13,842 nt of DNA from Alphaproteobacteria bacterium (GTDB lineage: Bacteria > Pseudomonadota > Alphaproteobacteria > UBA2136 > JALTLI01). The DNA lies in contig JALTLI010000130.1 in the NCBI GenBank assembly GCA_027005635.1, forward strand, positions 1 to 13,842, read 5' to 3'. The position numbers were made by a program, and so were the translations under genes. Within the stretch, counting starts at the first letter, position 1, and each line of letters begins with the position of its first letter. Of the stretch, positions 7,464-13,268 are shown in pieces. The notes beneath the pieces are model-generated. The model saw nothing but the letters and a program-made list of their open reading frames with translations, ran no database searches and was not told where the DNA came from.

Positions 7464-7937
7464 CTATGCTGTAGCTTCAGCTGCTTCAGTTTTAGTAGCT
7501 GTTTTAGCAGCAACAACATTTTCAGTTGTAGCTTTTACTTCTTCTTTAGCAGGAGCTTTTTTAGTTGTATCAGTTTTTTTACCCCAATCATTTTTTTCTG
7601 CAATACGAGCAGCTTTACCACGACGACCACGTAAGTAGTAAAGTTTCGCACGACGAACATCACCACGACGAACACGTTCTATTTTATCAATAGTTGGAGA
7701 GAACAATGGGAATACACGTTCCACACCTTCACCGTAAGAAATTTTACGAACTGTGAAGTTAGAATTAACACTACCATTTTTACGAGCAATGCAAATACCT
7801 TCAAAAATCTGAATACGCTCACGTGTACCTTCTTTAACTTTAACGTGAACTTTTAAAGTATCACCTACTGCAAATTCGGTAATATCTTTGTTTAGCGCTT
7901 CAATAGTGCGTTCATTTAGTTTCTCGATGATGTTCAT
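7464..7937 (-). CDS. rplS: 50S ribosomal protein L19
   Basis: This large-subunit protein sits at the 30S-50S interface. Residues 1 to about 115 match the family (MNIIEKLNERTIEALNKDI, GDTLKVHVKVKEGTRERIQ, FEGICIARKNGSVNSNFTVR, RVRRGDVRRAKLYYLRGRRGK). The protein is 157 residues, about 40 longer than a typical L19 such as that of E. coli: the extra C-terminal tail (from about 118) is Lys/Ala/Thr/Glu-rich and ends TEAAEATA, resembling the tail of S16 in the same operon. The ATG at 7937 has AAGGA 7 bases upstream. It is the last gene of the operon, followed by a hairpin terminator, and has its own 188-base leader after trmD. Confidence 0.97.
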   Translation of the reverse strand: MNIIEKLNERTIEALNKDITEFAVGDTLKVHVKVKEGTRERIQIFEGICIARKNGSVNSNFTVRKISYGEGVERVFPLFSPTIDKIERVRRGDVRRAKLYYLRGRRGKAARIAEKNDWGKKTDTTKKAPAKEEVKATTENVVAAKTATKTEAAEATA

Positions 7938-8125
7938 CTGTTTATCCTTTTCTTTAATTAAACCACTGTAGAATAAAATTCTATTCCAGAGCTACACGGG
8001 TTTTTATAGCAATTAATTTGTCTCTTAATTAAGAAACGTCCCCATGTTTACGACATTTCAACCAAAAAGAAAAGAAAAAACTGTATATTTTGTTATTTTT
8101 TTTAAATTTCAGAGCTATTGAATAA
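7938..8125 (-). other. trmD-rplS spacer, candidate rplS leader
   Basis: No ORF is supported here. On the minus strand it contains two possible stem-loops: one at 7967-7990 (TAGAAT / ATTCTA around AAA, flanked by CTG / CAG), about 30-50 bases before the rplS start, and a weaker one around 8035-8057 (AATGTC / GACGTT with one G-U pair). A pyrimidine-rich stretch lies near 8063-8085. The length is unusual for a spacer in an otherwise tightly packed operon, which suggests separate control of rplS. I could not identify a known leader family or a clear internal promoter. Confidence 0.35.
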
Positions 8126-8824
8126 TTATTCAAGAATATCTGGGCGAACTTTTTTAGTTTTTTCTAACGATTTTTGTTTGCGCCATTTTTTGATATTATC
8201 ATGATGACCAGAACGTAAAACTTCAGGTACTTCCAGCCCTTCCCAAGTTTCTGGGCGAGTATAATGTGGATATTCTAGTAATTTCTGTCCATTTTCATCT
8301 TCATCAAAACTTTCTTCACTTAGGGTATTATCGTTACCCAAAACACCTTGTATATTACGAATAATTGCATCTACTACTACTTGCGCTGCTATTTCTCCAC
8401 CACTTAAAACATAATCACCAATAGATATTTCCATATCTACCTCTGTTTCTAGGACTCTTTCATCAATTCCTTCGTAATGACCACAAAGTAAAATAACGCC
8501 AGCTTTATTTTTGCTAAGCTCTACTGCTTTGGCTTGTTTAAATGGCGTACCGCTAGGTGTCATAAAAATAACAGGAGCATTTGGTTGGTTTTTTTTAGCT
8601 GCACGAATGGCTTTAGCAACAACATCTGCCTTCATAACCATACCAGCACCACCACCGTACGGGGTATCATCTACTCGTTTATAATTACCTTCGGCAAAAT
8701 CACGGATATTTATAACTGTTAAATTCCACAATTCCTTTTCAGCTGCCTTTTTCATAATAGAATGAGCAAGTGTTCCAGGGAACATTTCAGGAAATAAGGT
8801 TAGGATTGTTATAGGATATGACAT
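8126..8824 (-). CDS. trmD: tRNA (guanine-N1-)-methyltransferase
   Basis: This enzyme methylates G37 of tRNAs with a G36-G37 sequence, using S-adenosylmethionine, which prevents +1 frameshifting. The deep trefoil-knot SPOUT core is clear: PYGGGAGMVMK (55-65), LLCGHYEGIDERVLE (112-126), and ISIGDYVLSGGE (133-144). The C-terminal domain follows with LEYPHYTRP (183-191) and VLRSGHHDNIKKWRKQKSL. I chose the ATG at 8824, giving MSYPITILTLFPEMF (232 residues), the family-typical beginning. The frame stays open to an ATG at 8866, but that would add 14 non-conserved residues and overlap the upstream gene. One base separates it from the TGA of the membrane protein gene, so coupling is likely. Confidence 0.97.
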   Translation of the reverse strand: MSYPITILTLFPEMFPGTLAHSIMKKAAEKELWNLTVINIRDFAEGNYKRVDDTPYGGGAGMVMKADVVAKAIRAAKKNQPNAPVIFMTPSGTPFKQAKAVELSKNKAGVILLCGHYEGIDERVLETEVDMEISIGDYVLSGGEIAAQVVVDAIIRNIQGVLGNDNTLSEESFDEDENGQKLLEYPHYTRPETWEGLEVPEVLRSGHHDNIKKWRKQKSLEKTKKVRPDILE

Positions 8825-8825
8825 A

Positions 8826-9194
8826 TCAAGTTGACTTAAGTGCATAATAAAGATACACATCGGCACATAAGCAAAAAGTAATAGCTACAGCAATTTTCAT
8901 ACTTGGTGAAATACCATCAAGCGCCATAGCGGTAATTACAGTTGCAATTATATTGGCAAATAAAATTGTTGGCCCTGTAATAGTTGCATTTTTATTAAAA
9001 GCATCAGCTAATAATAAAATACCAATAGCATAAATAGGCAAACCTAAAACAACCATACGCCAAAGCATAGTAGGAATAATTTCATAAACTGGAGAAAATA
9101 TACTTGGCATAAACCTAGCATTAGTTAAAGTATTAGCAATAAAAAAAATAAAAATAGCTAAACTTGATTGAGTAATAAGTATTATTAATGACAT
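8826..9194 (-). CDS. Small integral membrane protein of unknown function
   Basis: I do not recognise this 122-residue protein. It is strongly hydrophobic, with about four predicted membrane segments near residues 4-22, 44-64, 75-93 and 100-118, joined by short polar loops. A few charged or aromatic residues sit at the membrane boundaries (WRMVV, DAFNKN, KST). The ATG at 9194 has AAGGA 8 bases upstream, and the gene is placed cleanly between rimM (53-base gap) and trmD (1-base gap), which argues that it is a real gene of this operon. It ends in TGA. Nothing in the sequence indicates a substrate or enzymatic activity. Confidence 0.75.
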   Translation of the reverse strand: MSLIILITQSSLAIFIFFIANTLTNARFMPSIFSPVYEIIPTMLWRMVVLGLPIYAIGILLLADAFNKNATITGPTILFANIIATVITAMALDGISPSMKIAVAITFCLCADVYLYYALKST

Positions 9195-9247
9195 AATTTT
9201 TTCCTTTTATTTTAAGCTTGAGTTATTATAGTAATTACTACAACAAC

Positions 9248-9808
9248 TTAAAGTCCAACAAACTGGCATGCGTCCTCATTAATAATTATTTTTTTAGCTT
9301 TTTCGTTAATTTCAATAACATACTCATCAACAAATGGTACTAAAACCTCTTCACCATCTACGTGTGTAATAGTTAAGACATCATGAGCTCCGTTATCAAA
9401 AACATCCTTAACTTTACCAAAGTTCTCACCAGTTTCTAGTTCAACAAGCATACCAATTAAATCAGTATAGTTAAATTCACCTTCTTTAGTTGCAACTAAA
9501 GTTTCATTTGCTAAATATAAATAAGTTCCAAGTAGTTCTTCTGCCATGTTGCGGTTTGTGATGCCTTTTAAATTAGCAACAACTCCACGTCTGGAACCTG
9601 TACGAACATTTTTAATTTTAAATTCTTTGCCATTTTCATCAACTGGGTTTTTAAATTCATTTAAAATAAGTTGATTTTCAGTAAATGGCTTAATTTTGAC
9701 ATCACCACTTGTACCATGAGCATCAAAAATAACCCCTACACAGTAGAAACCATCTTTAATAGGCGGTTTTTTAGGTAGGGGCTTTTGTGGTTTAGTGTGT
9801 GTAGTCAC
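9248..9808 (-). CDS. rimM: 16S rRNA processing protein RimM
   Basis: This ribosome maturation factor binds S19 and assists assembly of the 30S head. The 186-residue protein has the N-terminal RimM domain beginning YCVGVIFDAHGTSGDVKIKP (about 22-41) and a C-terminal PRC-barrel domain (LIGMLVELETGENFGKVKDV..., EEVLVPFVDEYVIEIN, about 112-175). A Pro/Lys-rich N-terminal extension of about 18 residues precedes the domain. The start is GTG at 9808, overlapping the rpsP stop as TAGTG, so it is translationally coupled to S16, its partner in the same small-subunit assembly process. Confidence 0.96.
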   Translation of the reverse strand: MTTHTKPQKPLPKKPPIKDGFYCVGVIFDAHGTSGDVKIKPFTENQLILNEFKNPVDENGKEFKIKNVRTGSRRGVVANLKGITNRNMAEELLGTYLYLANETLVATKEGEFNYTDLIGMLVELETGENFGKVKDVFDNGAHDVLTITHVDGEEVLVPFVDEYVIEINEKAKKIIINEDACQFVGL

Positions 9809-10266
9809 TAAGCTGTAGCTGTTTCTTCAGCAGGCTTTTCAGCGGCAGCGGCTTCAGCGGCAGCGGCTTTTTCAGCTGCTTCTGCTTCGGCTTTTTCGGC
9901 AGCGGCTGCATCAGCTTCTGCTTTTGCTTCTGCATCTTTGATTGCTTGTGCTTTAGCTAAGCGAGCTTGTACAGCATCAATACGTTCTTGTATTTTAGCT
10001 TGTAAACGGTTACGGATTTTATCTGAGCCAACTTTTTCAGCAATAACAAGTTTAGCAACTGCTGTTGTTGGTTGAGCACCTGTTTCTAGCCAATGATTTA
10101 CACGTTCAGTGTTCCATGTAAGACGATTTTCTTTAAGCATTGGGTTGTAGTAACCTAAACGTTCTAGGTGACGACCATTACGAGGCATACGCTCATCAGC
10201 TGCCACGATATGATAAAATGGTTGTTTTTTTCTACCCGCACGGGCAAATCTTAGTTTAACTGTCAT
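9808..10266 (-). CDS. rpsP: 30S ribosomal protein S16
   Basis: This is an early-binding small-subunit protein. Residues 1 to about 85 are the canonical domain (MTVKLRFARAGRKKQPFYHI, DERMPRNGRHLERLGYYNP, LTWNTERVNHWLETGAQPT). I chose the ATG at 10266 because MTVKLRFARAG is the typical beginning; an ATG five codons upstream (10281) has no ribosome binding site. Bacterial S16 is usually 80-90 residues, but this one is 152: a C-terminal low-complexity Ala/Glu/Lys extension (about 95-152, ending EETATA) has been added. Long S16 tails of this kind are known in alphaproteobacteria. It is first in the operon and overlaps rimM. Confidence 0.97.
   Translation of the reverse strand: MTVKLRFARAGRKKQPFYHIVAADERMPRNGRHLERLGYYNPMLKENRLTWNTERVNHWLETGAQPTTAVAKLVIAEKVGSDKIRNRLQAKIQERIDAVQARLAKAQAIKDAEAKAEADAAAAEKAEAEAAEKAAAAEAAAAEKPAEETATA
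9840..9869. repeat. Perfect 15-bp tandem duplication in the rpsP tail
   Basis: CAGCGGCAGCGGCTT occurs at 9840-9854 and again at 9855-9869 without a gap. On the coding strand it gives a repeated Glu-Ala-Ala-Ala-Ala unit in the S16 extension. The stretch is much more GC-rich than its surroundings because of GCC/GCT alanine codons. It is a slippage-prone site, so the S16 tail length may vary among strains; that is inference. Confidence 0.8.
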
Positions 10267-10283
10267 AATCTTTTCTTTCATTT

Positions 10284-10355
10284 ACGCTAGTGTTGTTTTA
10301 CCTTTTCAAACAACAGCGTATTAATATTATTCACTCGTCTTGAGGAGGTGAGTGA
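10284..10355 (-). promoter_or_regulatory. Structured rpsP leader with two hairpins
   Basis: On the minus strand the first hairpin pairs TCACTC (10355-10350) with GAGTGA (10336-10331) around a 13-base loop that contains CCTCC. The nine bases complementary to 10343-10351, TCACCTCCT, match the 3' end of 16S rRNA including the anti-Shine-Dalgarno. The second hairpin pairs ACGCTGTTGTTT (10319-10308) with AAACAAC...AGCGT ending at 10284, with a 3-base bulge and a loop containing AAAAGGT, just upstream of the rpsP ribosome binding site. The arrangement suggests translational or attenuation control of the S16 operon. It matches no leader family I recognise. Confidence 0.45.
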
Positions 10356-10381
10356 GCCTGCGAACCTTATTTAAAATAAAT

Positions 10382-10467
10382 TTTATAAACAAAGTTCATC
10401 AATAAACAAGTTACCGCGAATTTATTGACTTAATCGTTGATATAACAAGTTTTACAAAGGTATGCAA
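10382..10467 (-). promoter_or_regulatory. Candidate promoters for the rpsP operon
   Basis: Two sigma-70-like pairs can be read on the minus strand: TTGCAT (10467-10462) and TTATAT (10445-10440) with a 16-base spacer, and TTGTTT (10409-10404) and TATAAA (10387-10382), also with 16. Either would place both leader hairpins in the transcript. The region is AT-rich, so such matches arise easily. No terminator is evident after the Hsp70-family gene, so read-through is also possible. Confidence 0.3.
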
Positions 10468-10509
10468 CTTATTTTTAATAAAAGGCATTTTTTATATGGT
10501 AATTTAGGT

Positions 10510-11757
10510 TTACATAAATATTTTTTGAGATTTTAAAGTTAAACCTGTGGCAATACTTCCGAATTTATCGCCGTTAACAATTTTAGCATTATTAAATGGT
10601 TGGAGGAGTAATTCCCTTAAGTTAGTTAAACTTGTTGTACCTCCAGTTAAAAATATTGCAGAAATATGCTGAGGTTTTACTCTGGCTTTAATTAATGCAT
10701 CTTCCATTGTTAATTTTATTTTATTGCAGGTTTCTTGGCTAAAATCATTAAAATTATCTTGTGTTAGGTTGGCGTGAAGATTTTTTTCAATAAAAGATAA
10801 ATCTATTGTTGTTTGTTTGTTATTTGTTAGTTCAATCTTAGATTTTTCAACCTCAATTGCAATATGATGCAATTCTTTATCCTCTATAACTTGGATAAAA
10901 CGTTGAATTGTTGCTTTGTTTTCTACTTGAGTTTCTAGTTTTTTAATATTTATTAGGTTATCTTTATCATACAAATAATTAATGCGATGCCATGTTGCTA
11001 AATCATGAAAATATTTTTTAGGTAGCTCCATATGTTCAGAATTTTTATATAGCTGTTTATAACCTAAAAATGGCATAGCTTTTTCTAGGCTTATTAATTT
11101 ATCAAAATCTGTACCACCAATATGAATACCACTGGTTGATAAAATATCATTTTTTCTATCTAGTTTTTCACTACGGATAGGTGAAACTCTAATAACAGAA
11201 AAATCAGCTGTACCGCCACCAATATCTATAATTAAAGCTAGTTCTTCTTTATCAATAGTAGTTTCATAAGAAAGAGCAGCCGCAATAGGTTCAAACTCAA
11301 ATTCAATATTTTCAAACCCTGCTTTTTTAGCTGCGTTAAATAATGATTTTTCTGCCATGCTATCTCTTGAAATATCATCATCTATAAAGTTAACAGGTCT
11401 GCCAATTACAACATTGTTTAATTCTTTATTTGCGTATTTTTCAGAGCGTTTTTTAAGTTCCTCAATATAACAAGATATTATTTCTACAAACGTATAAGCC
11501 TTTGATTTAATAAATGTTTTCTCAATCATTAAAGATGTACCAAGTGCGCTTTTTAAAGAACGCATAAACCTACCGTATTCACCTTCAACATATTCATCTA
11601 ATGCTTTTCTGCCAAATAATGTTTGGTTGTTATCAAAATCAAAAAACATGGCTGTGGGCATATCTAATTTAGCATCTTCAAGTGGTACTAACTGGGGTTT
11701 ATTATCAATAATAATACCAGTTGCTGAGTTTGATGTTCCAAAATCTAGCCCTATCAT
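10510..11757 (-). CDS. YegD-like Hsp70-family protein
   Basis: This is a 415-residue protein with the actin/Hsp70 ATPase fold but no substrate-binding domain, like E. coli YegD rather than DnaK. Phosphate-1 GLDFGTSNS is at 3-11, VVIGRPV at 116-122, EFEPIAAA at 154-161, phosphate-2 IDIGGGTADFS at 177-187, GGTDFDKL at 214-221, and the adenosine motif FLTGGTTSL at 369-377. It probably binds and hydrolyses ATP; its client or role is unknown. The ATG at 11757 overlaps the stop of a 65-codon ORF (TAATG), and its GGAAG ribosome binding site 9 bases upstream lies inside the terminal repeat of the element at 11760-12042. The rpsP operon lies downstream. Confidence 0.9.
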   Translation of the reverse strand: MIGLDFGTSNSATGIIIDNKPQLVPLEDAKLDMPTAMFFDFDNNQTLFGRKALDEYVEGEYGRFMRSLKSALGTSLMIEKTFIKSKAYTFVEIISCYIEELKKRSEKYANKELNNVVIGRPVNFIDDDISRDSMAEKSLFNAAKKAGFENIEFEFEPIAAALSYETTIDKEELALIIDIGGGTADFSVIRVSPIRSEKLDRKNDILSTSGIHIGGTDFDKLISLEKAMPFLGYKQLYKNSEHMELPKKYFHDLATWHRINYLYDKDNLINIKKLETQVENKATIQRFIQVIEDKELHHIAIEVEKSKIELTNNKQTTIDLSFIEKNLHANLTQDNFNDFSQETCNKIKLTMEDALIKARVKPQHISAIFLTGGTTSLTNLRELLLQPFNNAKIVNGDKFGSIATGLTLKSQKIFM

Positions 11758-11954
11758 TATATAGTACTTCCAATTAATATTTCCCCATTAGTGGTGAGCA
11801 AAAAAGCCATAGCGTAGCGTTCATTTTTAGTTTGACGAATGATGCATGGTTTACCCCATATGGCTTTTGGCAAACTGAAAATGAATGGCTTTTTAGCCAC
11901 CATCTGTAAGACAAGGGCAAGAAAATGTGATAACTTTATTTTCTCATTAGTCAT
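11757..11954 (-). CDS. Hypothetical 65-residue ORF inside the inverted-repeat element
   Basis: This ORF has an ATG at 11954 with AGGAG 13 bases upstream (a long spacing) and ends in a TAA that shares its A with the Hsp70-family start. The product is basic and moderately hydrophobic (KKPFIFSLPKAIWGKPCIIR; ending NGEILIGSTI); I recognise no domain. Its last codons lie in the terminal inverted repeat. It may be a real small gene, a translational bridge that couples to the Hsp70 gene, or a chance ORF within a short mobile element. A transposase is excluded by its size. Confidence 0.3.
   Translation of the reverse strand: MTNEKIKLSHFLALVLQMVAKKPFIFSLPKAIWGKPCIIRQTKNERYAMAFLLTTNGEILIGSTI
11762..11791 (+). 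repeat. Left terminal inverted repeat
   Basis: This 30-bp copy begins TAGTACTTCCAATTAATATT and ends CCCCATTAG. It differs from the reverse complement of 12011-12040 at one position (T instead of A at 11775). Its minus-strand reading supplies the GGAAG ribosome binding site of the Hsp70-family gene. Confidence 0.85.
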
Positions 11955-12010
11955 GTAATTAATTATACTCCTTTTTCGTAAATAAACTTATCATCATTTT
12001 TTGCTCCCTG

Positions 12011-12040
12011 CTAATGGGGAAATATTATTTGGAAGTACTA
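12011..12040 (-). repeat. Right terminal inverted repeat
   Basis: This 30-bp copy runs CTAATGGGG...GGAAGTACTA. Its outer three bases supply the xseA stop codon TAG (12040-12038, minus strand). Together with adjacent xseA sequence the outer end forms a perfect 20-bp palindrome, GGAAGTACTATAGTACTTCC (12031-12050). Confidence 0.85.
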
Positions 12041-13264
12041 TAGTACTTCCGCCTGTTTTTTGCCATCTTGAAAATGAAGATTGATTTTTGTACCTTTTGT
12101 AAGTTTATTAGCGCTTTTTAACATTTTGCCATTTTCATTGCTGGCATAAATATAGCCTCTTTTTAGTGGGGCATCTGGTGAATAACTTGTTAATAAATTC
12201 TGTTGATTTTTTAGTTGTTGTTTAGCCATAGCAAGTTTATGGCGCATAGCTTGGTTTAAGCGTTCTTGGTAATCACTTAAACGGAGCATGCTTTGGGTTA
12301 ATTTACTTTGTGGAGAAGGAATACTTTTGCTAAGTAAACGAATACGCTCCTTATAATTAACCAACTGGTTGTTTATACTTGCTAGCATACGGTTTTGAGT
12401 ATTATTTAAATTGTAAATAATATCAGATTTAACAGGAACAGCCATTTCTGCCGCTGCAGATGGGGTTGGTGCACGTTTATCTGCTACATAATCACATAGT
12501 GTAGTATCTGGTTCGTGTCCAACTCCGCTAATAATAGGGATATTTGAATTTGCAATTGCTCTTACAACAATTTCTTCATTAAATGCCCATAAATCTTCTA
12601 AACTACCACCGCCACGGGCAATAATAATTACATCTGGTTGTTTGTTTTTGGCTAAATTGTTTAGTGTTTGTATGGCTTTTACTAGTTTTTCTTTGGCACC
12701 TTCACCCTGAACTGGGGTGCCACATAATATAATATCTCGTGGACATCTATCTTCAATTCTATGTAACATATCTTGAATAACTGCCCCAGTTGGTGAAGTT
12801 ATAATCCCGATTTTATTTGGTAAATAAGGTATTTCCTTTTTACGCGATGCATCAAATAATCCTTCTGCTTCAAGCTTCTTTTTTCTTTCTTCCAAAATTT
12901 GCATTAATGCACCTAAACCTGCTGGTTCTAGGCTATTTATTATTATTTGATATTCACTTCTTGCGCCATAAGTAGTTATTTTACCTCTGGCAATTACTTG
13001 CATACCTTCTTCTGGCTTAAAGGCTAAGCGTTGTGCAACTCCGCGCCAAATAATGGCATTAATTGCATTTTTGCTATCTTTGATTTTAAAGTAACAATGC
13101 CCCGAACTTGCTGGATGAAAATTAGATATTTCACCAGTAATAGCAACAGAATAAAAGGTTTCTTCTACTAATGCACGCAGATGATCTGAAAGTTCAGTCA
13201 CGCTCAAAGGTGGTGCTTGAGTATGCATTTTAGGTTCTTCTATGTAATCAAATAAATCATTCAT
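12038..13264 (-). CDS. xseA: Exonuclease VII large subunit
   Basis: This is the catalytic subunit of exonuclease VII, which degrades single-stranded DNA from both ends and functions in mismatch repair. An N-terminal OB fold (about 20-112 from the ATG at 13264, with LSVTELSDHLRALVEETF and GEISNF) is followed by the catalytic domain: GIITSPTGAVIQD (153-165), IARGGGSLEDLWAFNEE (215-231) and ISGVGHEPDTTLCDYVADKR (245-264), then a long helical region and LKRGYIYASNENGKML. I chose the ATG at 13264 (408 residues); one at 13294 would overlap the upstream gene by 26 bases. The stop codon lies in the terminal repeat of the 11760-12042 element, but the C-terminus DGKKQAEVL looks complete. The small subunit gene xseB is not in the window. 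Confidence 0.95.
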   Translation of the reverse strand: MNDLFDYIEEPKMHTQAPPLSVTELSDHLRALVEETFYSVAITGEISNFHPASSGHCYFKIKDSKNAINAIIWRGVAQRLAFKPEEGMQVIARGKITTYGARSEYQIIINSLEPAGLGALMQILEERKKKLEAEGLFDASRKKEIPYLPNKIGIITSPTGAVIQDMLHRIEDRCPRDIILCGTPVQGEGAKEKLVKAIQTLNNLAKNKQPDVIIIARGGGSLEDLWAFNEEIVVRAIANSNIPIISGVGHEPDTTLCDYVADKRAPTPSAAAEMAVPVKSDIIYNLNNTQNRMLASINNQLVNYKERIRLLSKSIPSPQSKLTQSMLRLSDYQERLNQAMRHKLAMAKQQLKNQQNLLTSYSPDAPLKRGYIYASNENGKMLKSANKLTKGTKINLHFQDGKKQAEVL

Positions 13265-13268
13265 GAAA

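Larger units (their letters stand above)
11760..12042. mobile_element. MITE-like element with 30-bp terminal inverted repeats and TA flanks
   Basis: The segment 11762-12040 (279 bp) starts and ends with the same 30-bp sequence in inverted orientation, with one mismatch. The repeats begin TAGTACTTCC at the outer end and finish TTTCCCCATTAG at the inner end, and a TA dinucleotide flanks each side (11760-11761 and 12041-12042). TA target duplication with inverted ends is typical of IS630/Tc1-mariner elements and the non-autonomous MITEs they mobilise. A short internal match GAGCAAAAAA extends the homology by about 15 bases. No transposase is encoded. A DNA stem or a regulatory repeat of other origin cannot be excluded from one copy. 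Confidence 0.6.

Noticed and set aside
7438..7638. Plus-strand ORF antisense to the rplS tail
   Set aside because: An Ala/Val/Ser-rich product from reading the Lys/Ala/Thr-rich L19 tail backwards; the gene on the other strand is certain.
8825..8866. Longer trmD start at 8866
   Set aside because: Adds 14 residues with no family conservation and would overlap the upstream membrane protein gene; the ATG at 8824 gives the standard N-terminus.
10341..10360. Plus-strand Shine-Dalgarno AGGAGGTGA
   Set aside because: A near-perfect consensus, but no start codon at proper spacing and no ORF follows on the plus strand; it is better explained as the complement of the leader motif.
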